Origin: Albifimbria verrucaria
Lineage: Eukaryota > Ascomycota > Sordariomycetes > Hypocreales > Stachybotryaceae
Length of the DNA stretch: 64,000 nt
Reading direction: 5' to 3'
Assembly: GCA_020081605.1 (NCBI GenBank)
Contig: JAHREC010000062.1
Span: 1,116,001 to 1,180,000 of the forward strand
Of this stretch, positions 1 through 11,840 are shown one piece after another (positions within the stretch are counted from its first letter, which is position 1; every line of letters begins with the position of its first letter). The position numbers and the translations under genes are program-made. Below the pieces are notes generated by a model. It was not told the origin of the DNA and made no database searches. It saw only the letters and a list, made by a program, of their open reading frames with translations.

Positions 1-353
1 GCTCAAGCTCAAACATCGCCTGGGGAGGGTGGCACAAGTCGCTTACGGGGCCCCTCAAGGATTAACTGTTGGATTAATCAGTTCCCACTCCAATCCCCTG
101 TCAGTAATTTTGTTTTCTTCAGCTTGACCTGCAAGCGTAAAGTCGCCGACCTTATCGATAGGATGTTATTCGGCATCCTCAATGCATTCACATAAACAAA
201 AAACATGGGCTGACAGATAGTATCTGTGTGCATGTCTGTAATATTTCATGCATGATGCGGCCCAACATACCTCAACCTTTTGAACGTAAAACAAGTTAAA
301 GTATTTATAGCTCCGAATCAAAAGTCCAGCTTTGCAGGCTTCGATTTCGAGAA
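1..353. other. Upstream flank, no gene seen
   Basis: No supportable coding region. The long minus-strand frame over the adjoining ankyrin gene is its antisense shadow. The flank presumably holds the promoter of the ankyrin-CorA gene, but I see no convincing TATA element. Confidence 0.5.
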
Positions 354-3300
354 ATGGAGTCAGAGGCTCAAGTTCCCCTTTATCTCGGGGACCACCCACG
401 GCGGAGGAATTATTGGAAGCTGCCAAAGAAGAAGACAAGAGTCTGTTGAACGTACTGCTGGATCGCTTCAATAATGGTCTTACTGCCTTACTGTTAGATC
501 CTCCCAATGCGGGTATCAACATACGAACCGATGGTGGTCTTACTGCCTTGCATTTGGCCGTTCGTGAGGGCAATATTGAGGCGGTAGAAGCTCTCCTGGA
601 CCGAGGTGCTGATATTGAAGTTCTAAGCCCAGGCTTGGAGACGCCATTATACTTTGCAATGAAATCAGAAAATGCCCAGTTGGTCGAATGCCTACTAAGA
701 CATGGTGCGGCTCCGAACGCAGAGACACTTGGCCTCATGCCTTTACAGATGGCTGCAATTGTGGGTGATGAAGAGATGGCTCGTCTACTTCTCGACTACG
801 GTGCTGATGCGAGTATTACAGCTCCTGGAACAAGGGAGCCTTTGTTTCTTGCTGTGGGGTACAGCAAGGCAAATGTCCTTAAGCTGCTGCTCGATCGAGG
901 GGCTGATCCGAATTCATTTTCGTCAGAAGATCCTCCCACCGTTCTGCATTTGGCAGCACAGGCTGGCAATATTGAAGCGGTTCAAATATTGCTCAATGAG
1001 GGAGCCAAGGTCGACCCTCGGGATTTTGAAGGCGCTACACCTCTATTTCGAGCTGTTGATGGCGGTCACTTGGAGGTCATTAAGATGCTGCTGCAAAGAG
1101 GTGCAAACACCCGTACGTGGAGATCAGACGGTGTTTCGGTCCTTGATCTAGCAGAAGGCAACAAAAAAATCCTAGAGCTGCTCCAGGAAGAAACTGTATG
1201 GCAAGGACCACGCGTTCGAAATACAGGCACTGGAGACCAGGCCGAGCAGCCGGCGACAATCCTAAAGCCTCTCCCACAGCCACCAAGCACTGACAGGGAT
1301 AAGATGGTCGCATGTCAAGGATTTGAAGCCATCGTCATTGATTTCTTCATCGGCGGCGAGCATGAGCAAATGGTACCCAAGACGGCATCTATCTTCGAGC
1401 TCCTTTATAGCCACGGGCCACGAGCATTCAGCACCGAGCTCGATGGTAAAGTCCCAGACTTCACATGGTATCATTTACCAAGCAATAATGTATGAGAGTC
1501 ACATGTTTTGAGTCTGTTTCATTACTTTGACGACTGACTGATTGACTACAGATGGTCTGGGCTGAGGTGGGTAGAGCGGCATGAATCATCGTATGGCCTA
1601 GTTATTAACAAATCACTTTGTGAAGACATTAATCCGGCGCATCACCGCTGAAAAAGGTGACATTTCGGCCGAGGTTTACGAGGAGGCGAAAGCAGAACTA
1701 GAACTTTCGCAGCACATAGCCGGCCGGGTATCTCAAGTTTCTGGAACAAGTCTACCGACTTTACGGTCACATAGCCGTCGAGTACCAGTGAGTAGGATTT
1801 CAGTATAAATGCTCTCTTTGGGTGGTGATAAAACTAAATGACTGAACAATAGGGTCGAAGCTCCTTATCTTTAGATGATAACGATGATGGAATAGTTTCA
1901 TTTGTAGGTTAATTTTTACCATGGCTATTGGACGTCAGCTCACAACAGCGAAGATGCCATTCCTTCACTATGAGACGTACAGGGATATCGGAACATGGCT
2001 GATACAATAGATGGAGCTAAATCCCGTAAAAGGAGTCACATACGCCGCACAGGTCCTCCGATGTTCTCAAGCCTTAACCCTCCACCCAAGGTGAGCCGTG
2101 GAGCGCCTGGAGTTCCTTCTATACGACCATCTTCTGGTTCCCCAACCTTGACATCTTCTGGCTCGAGCATCCCCAACGGACTTTTAGCTCAAAAGCTCTA
2201 CACGTGTTTCGGAGCCTCAAGTGGAAATTGCGTAAATGGCCTTTCGGCCGAAACCCGAACGTCACTGATGGTTCCACGACGGCAAGTTCTGATCTAGAGA
2301 GGCAGCCGGACCAAGAGAGCCACGGTGAAAACAACACAGCCGATGATATGCATGGTCAACCTGCAGGTGGCAATGTGGAATCAGAAAATAAACAGCCATT
2401 GCGAGACGGAGAAGCCCAAATGCCGCCAGCAAATGCGACCCTCCCGGCTGCTCAAGCTCGAAGTCAGGGGCGTGGAAGTAACGACACGTTCAAAAGAGCG
2501 AATTCTCCTGTCAATTTCGGGGATCAACTCGCAAGCCAGGCAGGAACACGCCGGAGAGCGCCAAGACCAGAGAATTGATGAAGAAAGGAATTTTGAGGCA
2601 GAGTCAAACTCTTACAATGGGTCCACGGGAGAGACGAATGCCGATCAGAGATCATTCAGGAGTCAACATGCACCTCAAATACCGCCGTCACGCCGGGTTG
2701 AGAAAGAGAAGATCTTGCCGCCTACTCGTAATCTCAATGAGCATCTCATCCGTGGTTATTATGAGCCTGGATTGCTAACTTATCAACCCCGACGCACCCT
2801 CGATCAGTATGCGTATGCTGAGATCAACACTTCGTCTCATCGTGAAAACGAACAGGTTGTGTATCGGTATACTAAGGATTCACATCTAACAGACACGAAG
2901 ATCTTCATGGTGGATCAACTCTGGCTATGGGTACTCGACAAAAGTTTGTTTTCCGTCACATGCGTCTGATAGCAAGAAATAATGGCTAACTTTGACCAAG
3001 ATACTATTGTCACATGTAGCCCACTTCGATGGGATGCATGGACATTGGCACCGAGGGGTATTAGGCTTAGGGCTCCCCATATGCAAGCACCTAAACCGAC
3101 ATTTCTGAAGTGGCTTGGAGGCAGAGGCGGAAACACATCACAAAAGCCGCATCCCAAGATGAACTCATTAATGCTAACTTATGGGGACAATCGACCAGGC
3201 GGAAAACCAGGAATGAGCAACAATCTAATAGGCGGCAAGTTTATTCCCCAGAGGCTGATGCATGGCCAGAAGTCAACCAAGACGACCCTCTCAGCATCCC

Positions 3301-4571
3301 GCAACGCGTAACAAGATACCTATTTCGACAAAGTCGCGGTGCTATAGGGTCCGTTCATGACCTAGCCGGTCTTATCACCACCTGCTGTGTTGATGTGTTT
3401 GACCCTTACCAAATTCCTGATGAGTTTCTTTTCCTTGACTTCTTTGAACGATCCATTGGTAGAGTGGTATGTCTTCAACCAGCTTTTTTCCCTTGAGCAG
3501 TGCGCATGGCTAATTTTATAAGAATGACAAAATCGCGAGCCACCTACGAGCATTCAAGGAGGCGTTAAGTGAACTGAAGGACGGACAAAGAGAGCACGAA
3601 GTCATGGACATCACGGACGAAACCGGACTTATGATCGAGGTTGAGGATATACTCGACGAGTTACATACTCTAAAAATGGTCTTGAAAGATCAAGAGGGCG
3701 TCATCACTGATATGAATCGTATACTTGAAGGCTTTACAGTGGAAAGCCGGAAATCACCAAGGGTGGAGACTAGGACACTCGAGAACCATCTCATTCGTAT
3801 AGAACGAATGGAAGACGCAGCCAAGAAGGCAGACACATCGGTAATTTTGACCATCTGTATTTTCCTATGGGAGATATGAGACTAATATGAATTGGTAGCT
3901 TCACCGTCTAATGGATCTCAAGCAGAAACAAGCTAGTTTGACCGAAGCCTGGTATGCGCGAGAGTCAGCTCGAGACACTGCTAGACAGGGCAAGACCGTC
4001 ATTGTCTTCACAGTGGTGACTATTATTTTTGTGGGTTACACCACATACTAGACCTGTTTCTTTTGGATACTGACTGGAAACAGCTACCTGTCTCATTCAT
4101 ATCTTCGGTCTTCTCTATCAACACAAACGGTTATCCTTTTGATGCGGATGACAAGATCCCGTTTGACTATGTGATGAAATGCATCAGTCAGTAGCTTCCC
4201 CTCGTTTGAGTGAATACTGAATTACTGAACGTGAAACCACAGTGACTATCGGACTTGGTCTATCGGTGCCGTTGATCATTATTGCATTCAAGGTGGATAG
4301 AATCGCGGAGACGATATACAAGCTTCGCAGATTCGATGAGAAACTGTGGGAGAAAGCAACGATTGCAGCCATTATTTTGGGCATAACTGCAGCAATTTTA
4401 ACCCCAATTTGGACGTCTGGACTGTCTACAAGCACCAAGGTGGCAATCACTGTCACTCTTCTCGTACTGGCACTTGGAGTCGCATTTGCAATTGGTGTTT
4501 GGTATCTTATTAATGTGGCCCAGAAAGCAGTTGGACCTCACAGTGTCACTTCGACTAACTCGAGTCGGTAA
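354..4571 (+). CDS. Ankyrin-repeat / CorA-like membrane protein
   Basis: An N-terminal array of about seven ankyrin repeats (bases 430-1180, motifs such as TALHLAVREGN and LLLDYGAD) is followed by the fungal CorA-like domain: MPFLHYE near 1954, QPRRTLDQY and MVDQLWLWVLD near 2790-2940, DLKQKQASLTEA near 3912, and a membrane segment TVIVFTVVTIIF joining LPVSFISSVF across an intron. Two more hydrophobic helices close the protein. Introns I can place with matching phase: 1490-1551, 1567-1625, 1788-1852, 1908-1948 (short), 2944-3000, 3467-3522, 3841-3898, 4031-4083 and 4187-4242. The links across 1980-2330 and 3060-3200 are unresolved (introns or frame breaks). ATG 354 is the likely start but needs a frame shift near 380. 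CorA proteins move Mg2+; the GMN signature expected after the first helix is absent (FSINTNG instead), so transport is uncertain. Ankyrins on a membrane domain suggest a sensor or executor role (inference). Confidence 0.82.
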
Positions 4572-4666
4572 TCAGCTAAAGATGGCTGATTTAAGGATTA
4601 GGATGAATTGTCAAATCATAGGGGTTTTGGGCTTGTATATAAGATATTTTTGCAGAATAGCGTTGT

Positions 4667-5570
4667 TTAAGATAACTGCGAGAGCACACGTATTGAAAGG
4701 ATCATCACCAGGAGGCCAATAGCAGTCATCATCTGCAGACTGAATGAGAGCCACCCTAACACCATTGCCCTGACCCCAACACTACCGCTGGCAGCCCTGT
4801 ATGTGAATACTTCAGCCATTGTGGCAGCCGCAGTGGAGGCCATGTGCTGCCAAAAGACCGCGAGCAAAGCTATAATAGAAGCCACTGTTATGCAACCCAG
4901 TGCGACGTGTGAGACGGTTCGAGAAGGAAAAGGCTTGACTTCTCTCTCACTTCCTTGTGATTCTGCGTCTTCATGCCAGCCAGGAAAGGTGTAAAGCAGG
5001 ACGAATGCAATAAAAGCAAACGGAATCGATATGAAACTAGGCACATCGCAGGGCGTATCAGTAGAGTCCTCGAACCAAGCACGTAGACCTAGAATGGGTT
5101 TGTCAAGACTTCTACTCACATGAGTCCCACAAAGACAACCTCTGTTCTGAACTTATTCGCTGCATTGATCAAGTTCAGGAGTCACCTAGTCCATTAGGCT
5201 GAGACTGTCGGATAATTGTTGCCAGCCGCGTTGCACTCCCAGAGCAGATCCACCCAGTAGTGCTCGACACGCACATGCCGAAGTATCCAGACCGGACTTG
5301 AAGTGATGCGCTGTCCTCAGATAAGGAATAGATGACTGATGACGCATTGGCATTGACCTCAATAGGATTTGGCTCAGGTGGCGAAGAGCGATCCGCGTAT
5401 GATAAAGAGAAGAGGTAGATGTTGCTGAGGTTTTCGCTCGTGCAACCCGCAACCAGAACAGCTAAACCGATGAAGTCAAACTGTGTCAGGCATCCATGCT
5501 AAAGCGTTGGCCAATTCAAAAGAGGGTGGTAGTTACATTGCAGTACAAGCGAGATCAAGATAAAGAACAT
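4667..5570 (-). CDS. Fig1-like membrane protein, probably frame-broken
   Basis: Fig1 proteins are fungal four-helix membrane proteins that support Ca2+ uptake and membrane fusion during mating. The reconstructed gene starts at 5570 with a hydrophobic helix. An intron at 5536-5481 joins phase correctly to LAVLVAGCTSENLSNIYL. The family signature GYFGMCV...GWICSG follows near 5290-5225, then LNLINAANKF, a second intron at 5119-5037, and FVLLYTFPGWHE with two further helices ending VMILSIRVL. Between GLGD and LNLINAANKF (near 5186) the frame shifts by one base, with no room for an intron. The TCC/CTG context suggests one missing base. Recognition of the family is strong. Whether this copy is functional depends on whether the break is real. 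The gene converges with the upstream CorA-like gene, leaving a gap of about 95 bases. Confidence 0.8.
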
Positions 5571-6667
5571 CAAGACATGATGATAGCCGATGAAGGGGAT
5601 CCTAAGTCACGAATCATCTGTCGTCAGCAACAGAACTTAAGGTTAGTGGACAGCAGAAGACATGGGAAACAAACCATCTATGCCAGCTTAATGGTATTCC
5701 CATTATGTATAGTTCTATGAGCGATCGTTCTAGTCGTCGACGGTCTTTTGCTTGCGATGCGTCTCTTAGATTCACCAGATTTGTCAAGCTTACCCCGTTA
5801 CATGGTGTCGTGTCACGTGTTGCTCAAATGTTGATGGCAAGGGACGCAATAGCTAGCGATGGACAGGGTAGGGCCAATTTAAGCACTTGAGGATTCAGCA
5901 GGATAAGAGATGTGGATAAACTATCCTGTATCAACATGGATTTTATGCTAGCCTATAATTATCCCGGCCTTAGTTTTAGGTTGGTATACCCCGTATAACA
6001 GCGCTGATTGAGATAGTTGAACTAGAAATATTGGCATCAATGCAGTGTATAGTTGGATACAAATGTAGCTATAAGTATAATTATAAGGCCTGGTGTGGGT
6101 ATAGGTATAGGCGTGGAACCATCTTCTTCATTTCCTCCCGGGATTCAGGGTAGGTACCTTAGTAGACTTCATGGAGACAACATGTACAAAATGAGGACAA
6201 AAGCTCAGCCTAGATTGCGATTTCGATTAGGATACAAGCCTTGGCCTTATTAAAAAAGCTTAGGAAATACCTTCAGTTTTTAAACTTAACAGCCTGTTAT
6301 TATGAGTCTCTTGTATTTTCTTTCGGTGCTCTTTAAGGTTTTCTTAATTTCTGACTGAGATATCTTCGCTAGTTACGAGGAGTTTCTCCCTTCCACTGTG
6401 ACCACCAACACCTCTCTGCCTGCCTCGTCACATGAAAATTACATAAGTTAACCCCGCCATTTCTCGAACCGTAGACGCTTAGTTCTTGCCTCTACATCCT
6501 GCTAATCAATCAGCTTGATGACTTACCCGCCCCTTGTGTCTGGGTCTGCTCTGATCTCAGCTATACGGTCCTCTTTCTGCCCACCAGTGTTCAATGCTCT
6601 AGACCAAGAAGGTTGGCGTCGCGCCTAATTACGCCCCATCATCCACGGCCGCCTCAGACTGCAACAG
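5571..6667. other. Intergenic region, 1.1 kb
   Basis: No gene is supported. It holds an AT-rich stretch with a short degenerate 'tataggta'-like repeat near 6075-6110. The pyrimidine-rich tract at about 6480-6600, just before the NLR gene, resembles fungal promoters. Confidence 0.5.
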
Positions 6668-9600
6668 ATGAAGCCCGACTGTCGGACTTGGAGGGTCCGC
6701 GGCGTTCCTCCTGGCTTTTCCAAGCAAGACTTGGAGGTCGTCCTGCGGTACCATCCATCTTTACAATGCCCTGGAGCAGATGCGCAATCTATATCCAACC
6801 CTCTCCTTACAAGTAACGGGAGCACCATTTTTACTTTGGCCGTCGACTTTAAACCCGGCTTTCAGGTTGCCACAGTACGTTTTGGTCAAGTGCCGCCTCT
6901 GTTAGACACCCTGAAAGGGCAATTGACAATCGATATACCGCTGAAGGTGGTGAACGATGCCCATGTCACCACCGGACCCCAAGCGGCGGATGCGAAGTGT
7001 ATGAGAGATACCGATACAATCAAGACGGCTAAATTGACGATTGATTCGGCTTTCGATGGTTTAACAGTTTTGCATTGCCCTCAACCGGACCGCCACAATC
7101 TCGACATACTGGCTGTATCCGGTCTTGGAAGCCATCCTTTTGGGTCGTTCATTAGCAAGGAAGATGGCCATATGTGGTTGAGCCAGAGCCTTCCGCAAGA
7201 CTTGGCGTCTGCTCGCGTACTCATCTACGGATATAATACGACTATGGTTGCGAGCACAAGTTTTGCTCATCTTGGAGCATTGGCAAGCTCTTTACATTCT
7301 GCCATCAGTCAACTTCTTGCGTCAAGCCAGTCAACGCCTTTGATATTGATTACGCATAGCCTAGGTGGTTTGCTAGCCAAGGAAGCGATGACGAGAATTT
7401 GCAATTCTGGTCCTGCGTCCGAACTAATGAAGCGCGTTATTGCCATTTTATTTTTCGGTGTTCCTCATGATGGTATGGATATCGAGTCATTCATACCCAT
7501 GGTTCAAGGACAGCCCAACGCAGCGCTCCTAATGTCAATCGATAGAATCCATTCCGAGGTTCTGCAATTACAAAAACAGAATTTTAATCAGGTGCTGCAA
7601 GCGTCACCACACGTAGAAGTGTATTGCCTCTATGAAACTTCCTCGTCTCCAACAGCTATCAAGGTTTGTATTTCACTCCGCCTACATTGCCTGCTTCTGA
7701 TTCGAATATATTAGGGCCCAGACGGAAAATATACGATGAATGGAGCCTTGAGGTGCCTTGTCACCGTTCCTCAGCAACAAGTTGCCTTCCCGGGGTTCCT
7801 CCTCTGATGCCGCTTTCGCCATTCCTCGGACACATTCTGAGCTGGTCAAATTTCTCTATCATGATGCCAACTATGATACAGTCCGCCATATCCTGGAAGG
7901 CATCACCCAACGACATACCAGTAACGTTATAGAACCCCTTACAACTACCCTTAGCCCAGGGTTCCTGAAAAATGATACACGAAAGCAGCTGCTACAATCA
8001 CTACGTTTTAATCAAGCGCGAAGTCGCGAAGTGACTATCGATGCAGCACACGGCCAGACTTGCCGCTGGCTTCTTCAAAATCATCAATATAAGGACTGGC
8101 TCGATAGGCGCAAATTGGCAGACCACCATGGATTTCTGTGGATCAAGGGTCATCCGGGCACCGGCAAATCGACACTGATGAAGTACGCGTTGAGTGTATC
8201 AAGATCAAACCATGGCAGTGACACATTAGTTATTGCTCACTTTTTTAATGCTCGTGGAAGAGATTTGGAGCACTCGACTATTGGTCTCTATAGGTCTCTC
8301 CTCGTGCAACTATTTCAAGCCCAGCCCGATTTACTAAATTCATTCGATGCATTTCTGAAAGAACGAGCCATTGAGGTCGAAGATGCTTTACATCTTCTGC
8401 CCTCCAATTTATCACTCCTCAAGGAGCTTCTGTCCATGTTAATCAACAGACAAAAGCATTCATTAGTCTGTTTCATCGACGCATTAGATGAATGTGCTAC
8501 CTACGAAGTGAGAGATATGATTTCGTATCTTAGAGCCTTGGGTGAAAGGGCTGTCGAAATGAACATCGAGTTCCGGGTCTGCTTTGCCAGCCGACATTAC
8601 CCTTACATCAAGATTGATCGAAGTCTAGAACTAGTGTTAGACGATCAGCGTGGCCATGTTGAGGACATTGCTACCTATATCAAATCGGTCTTAGTGGTCA
8701 GGGAGATGGACACGCCTCGAAGCTGAGAAAGAAAATACTAACCAAATCTAGGCGTATTTTTATGTGGGTAGTACTTGTTGTCCACATACTTAACGAAGAG
8801 TATAACGGAGATATTACTTGTCTAAATAAGAGGCTCGATGACATACCGATGGGTCTACATGAACTGTTCCGGGGATCATCTCCCGGGATAAGCAGAATTA
8901 CGACAAGTTTATATTTTGCATTCAAGTTATTTTGTTTGCCTACCGACCACTACGTCCGATCGAGCTGTATTCTGCTGCCCAGGCTGGAACTGGCGATTGT
9001 AAACCTCGGCCGGCCAGGGACGATGATTCGGCGCTTAACTTGCGGGTGTTTGTATTGAGCACATGCAAGGGCCTAGCACTTATCACAAAGGAGGATTCCA
9101 CCGTGCAGTTTATTCACGAGTCTGTGAGAGATTTCCTTCTGAAGGGCAATGGCTATCAAGAAATATGGCCCGGCTCCTTCAAAGATTTCGAAGCTCATTC
9201 TCATAATCAACTCTCTGCTTGCTGCAGGCGGTACATTGCAGTGGCCACAGGAGTAGCTATAGAAATCTTCACAGGATACGGAAGGGATGGAGTTTCTAAG
9301 ACAATTGAAATCGGCGGGCTTAGGAAACGATTTGCGACTGCCATGCCGTTTTTGGAATATTCGGTTGGGAATACTCTGAGCCACGCAAATGCTGCTGAGG
9401 GTGGCGGCATTTCACAGAGACAGTTTCTTGCCGATTTTCCATGGGATGATTACGTGCTATTTCGGCAAATATTACAGGATGAATGGTTTAGGCCCATGTT
9501 TGGTCATTTTCGCGCACAAATCTATGCCCGGGATAATCTTCAGCATCTGATACTTGGGTGCTCTCCAGATGTTTCTTTTCTCTGTGAGAAGAAAGGTTAT

Positions 9601-10471
9601 CCACCAGCAGTGCTCAGTGCATTCATCAAAGGTAACCTTGAGGCATTTCAAGCTATATGTCAAATACATCGGCGCAATATAAACAAAGACATGGAGCATA
9701 TACCGATGCCAGCTCTGTCAATGAGCCAGTTTGAAGAAGAATTTCATGATAGATGGATGCATCACTATCTTGATCTTAACAGCATTTTTTCTTGCTTTGC
9801 GGCCCTCGCTGATGATAAGATATGCCTGACAGTGCTCAAGTCAGGCATTATACCCTTGAAGTGCAAAAATCGGATAATAACGGTCGGTCCGTGCTGTCAA
9901 TAGCTGCGGAGTTCGGCAGGGAAGAGGTCGTGAAGACAATACTTGATCATCTGACACCATCTTGGCAATTCAAACTTCCGACACGCTTTATACCTAGGCA
10001 TTGGATTCAGGGAACAATAATGATGAGTATGCTCTTTTGTCAACATCAATCGAGATTGATAGTAAGTGCCGAAGGGATGGCATTACTGCGCTAGGGTACG
10101 CCTGTAAAGAGGGCCACACATCCACTGTGAAGCGACTACTGGAAACAGGCCTAGTTGATCCCAATTCGCAAGATATCAGGATGCGCACTCCCTTACACTA
10201 CTGCTCTTCAGGCCCAAATCCGTCAAACCTAGCAATTGTACAGCTACTGCTAAAGACTGCTAGAATTGAACCAGATCTAAGAGACTTCGATGGAAGAACT
10301 CCTCTTTCCTTGGCGCTGGCAAACCGCAGCTCGATGGCCATAGCAGCAGCATTGCTCGAAACTGGTAGAGTTGATCTTGAAGCAAAATATATCTGTGGCT
10401 TTTCACCATTAGACTATTTCGGGAGAGAAGAGATTGCCAGGTCACCTATGATACAGAGGTATATGAGATAA
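6668..10471 (+). pseudogene. NLR-like: alpha/beta hydrolase - NACHT - ankyrin (frame-broken)
   Basis: ATG 6668 opens a 348-residue frame: a short module beginning WRVRGVP, then an alpha/beta-hydrolase domain with a nucleophile elbow THSLGG (near 7350) and FFGVPHDGM (near 7455). An intron at about 7662-7711 follows. The NACHT part has Walker A GHPGTGKST at 8148-8174 and Walker B FIDALDEC at 8471-8494. Next come FMWVVLVV, CIQVILFAYRPLRP, FIHESVRDFLL and, at the end, ankyrin repeats (10077-10440, TALGYACKEGH, TPLHYCSS, TPLSLALA). This is the fungal STAND layout of effector, ATP-dependent switch and repeat sensor. The frame changes near 7760, 8699, 8876 and 9846 and once more near 9990, with conserved motifs continuing in a new frame each time. 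Several breaks sit at runs of identical bases. It is either a decayed allele or an intact gene with sequence errors. The last ankyrins are few, so the array may be shortened. Confidence 0.8.
8148..8174 (+). other. Walker A (P-loop) of the NACHT domain
   Basis: The codons spell GHPGTGKST, the ATP/GTP phosphate-binding loop, preceded by the hydrophobic strand GFLWIK. All key residues (G, GK, S/T) are present, so this part of the switch is not decayed. Confidence 0.9.
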
Positions 10472-11840
10472 ACAATCAGGTAATACTCTCCGAGATTGCC
10501 TTTTCCTGACCTAGCGAATGTTCTGCTCTTCTTCAATATTTCCTTCTCATCAATTACGAAGTTTCAGAGCTCTCTAATTCCCCATCGTTCTATTACCCTC
10601 TTAGAAAACGGATCTTTCGATCCTTTGCTCATCATACCTAACAAAATCGCTTTAGTTGGTTCGAAGAACCGCTAGCGACCAGACTTGAGCTGTTTTACCA
10701 CTGTCTGTCATTATATCCAGCACCTCGTTATTTCAAGATGAAATATTAAATAGACAGACATTGAGCGACCTGATACTACTCAGACTACGCCTTATTGTCT
10801 ACGTCCCATAGACTATTAGCAGAAAGCAAGAGTATGATATCGAGGGTGCTCTGGCAGCGTACTCCGGTAGGGTATACCAAGCCTCATGATATAGCATAAA
10901 TTAAAGCATAATACTCTGTACTTGAATGTTTCTCAAGTAGTATCGACATTGTATTTAAATTGTATTATGCAGGGGACCTGGCATAACCCACCGCCCTCGG
11001 AAGTGGGATAGTTTATATACACTCATTGGCAGTTGAGTCTGTTATGGTTAAGCTCAGTAGGTTTTAGTCACAGCTTAGCGATGTGTAATCAAAGTGCAGG
11101 CTGCGTTGCTCGATGATCAGTTCTGGAAGCATCAACGGACTTTGGTGTGGCGACTTTTCATTGCGCGCACTTTATGGCGATCTTCCGCTTTCACCGGTTA
11201 CACTTGTAGATGAGTGCATCAGTCCCCAGTTGTTATGATATCTCTTAGTGCTTGGATCACTCGAGGTGAGTTCTTGAGTCAAGAGCCACGTATGTAAATT
11301 CCTTCATCGTCCATAAGAGTCGTCCATCTAAGCATTCTATTACCAAGTTCGTACACAATCTACCGCTGCTTGCAACTTGACATGCCTTTATGCTCGCCTG
11401 GATGCCGCCGAATGAACCCCGAACGGAAAGGTTATAGGCTCTGGCTGAAAATGGTGCAAGATTCGCCCAGTTTGTACATGACTGACTTCAATGGAGGCAT
11501 ATCTTGAGGAACGATAAGTTGAATTGGCAACTCGGAAGCCACCAGAATCAGGGTGACTGGATTTAGTCCCACATGCACAACAACAACAGCCTAATTAGCG
11601 AGATCTAAGTGGTAGTAAATAAACGTCTTGCATTAACAGCCCACCGTAACGGCCAGGGGTCAACCAACAGAACCCTACGAGCCTACAAGGTAGTCTAGGC
11701 ATCTTTCACGCTAAAGCTGCAGTTGGTGTAAACGAGATTACATTGGCTTTTCGTCGTCGAACCATCTCGGAAGCCATTTGGGAATCGACAATTCATGATT
11801 TCAGCGCCTTCGTAACACCGTTTCAACAATATTGTTCTCC
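10472..11840. other. Intergenic region, 1.4 kb
   Basis: I see no coding region. The minus-strand frame that overlaps the next gene is antisense shadow. The sequence is moderately AT-rich, with no recognisable repeat or RNA gene. Confidence 0.5.

Noticed and set aside
166..738. 190-codon minus-strand frame
   Set aside because: Antisense to the ankyrin array; its composition mirrors the repeats and no domain is seen.
6075..6110. Short degenerate tataggta-like repeat
   Set aside because: Only a few imperfect units; ordinary low-complexity intergenic sequence.
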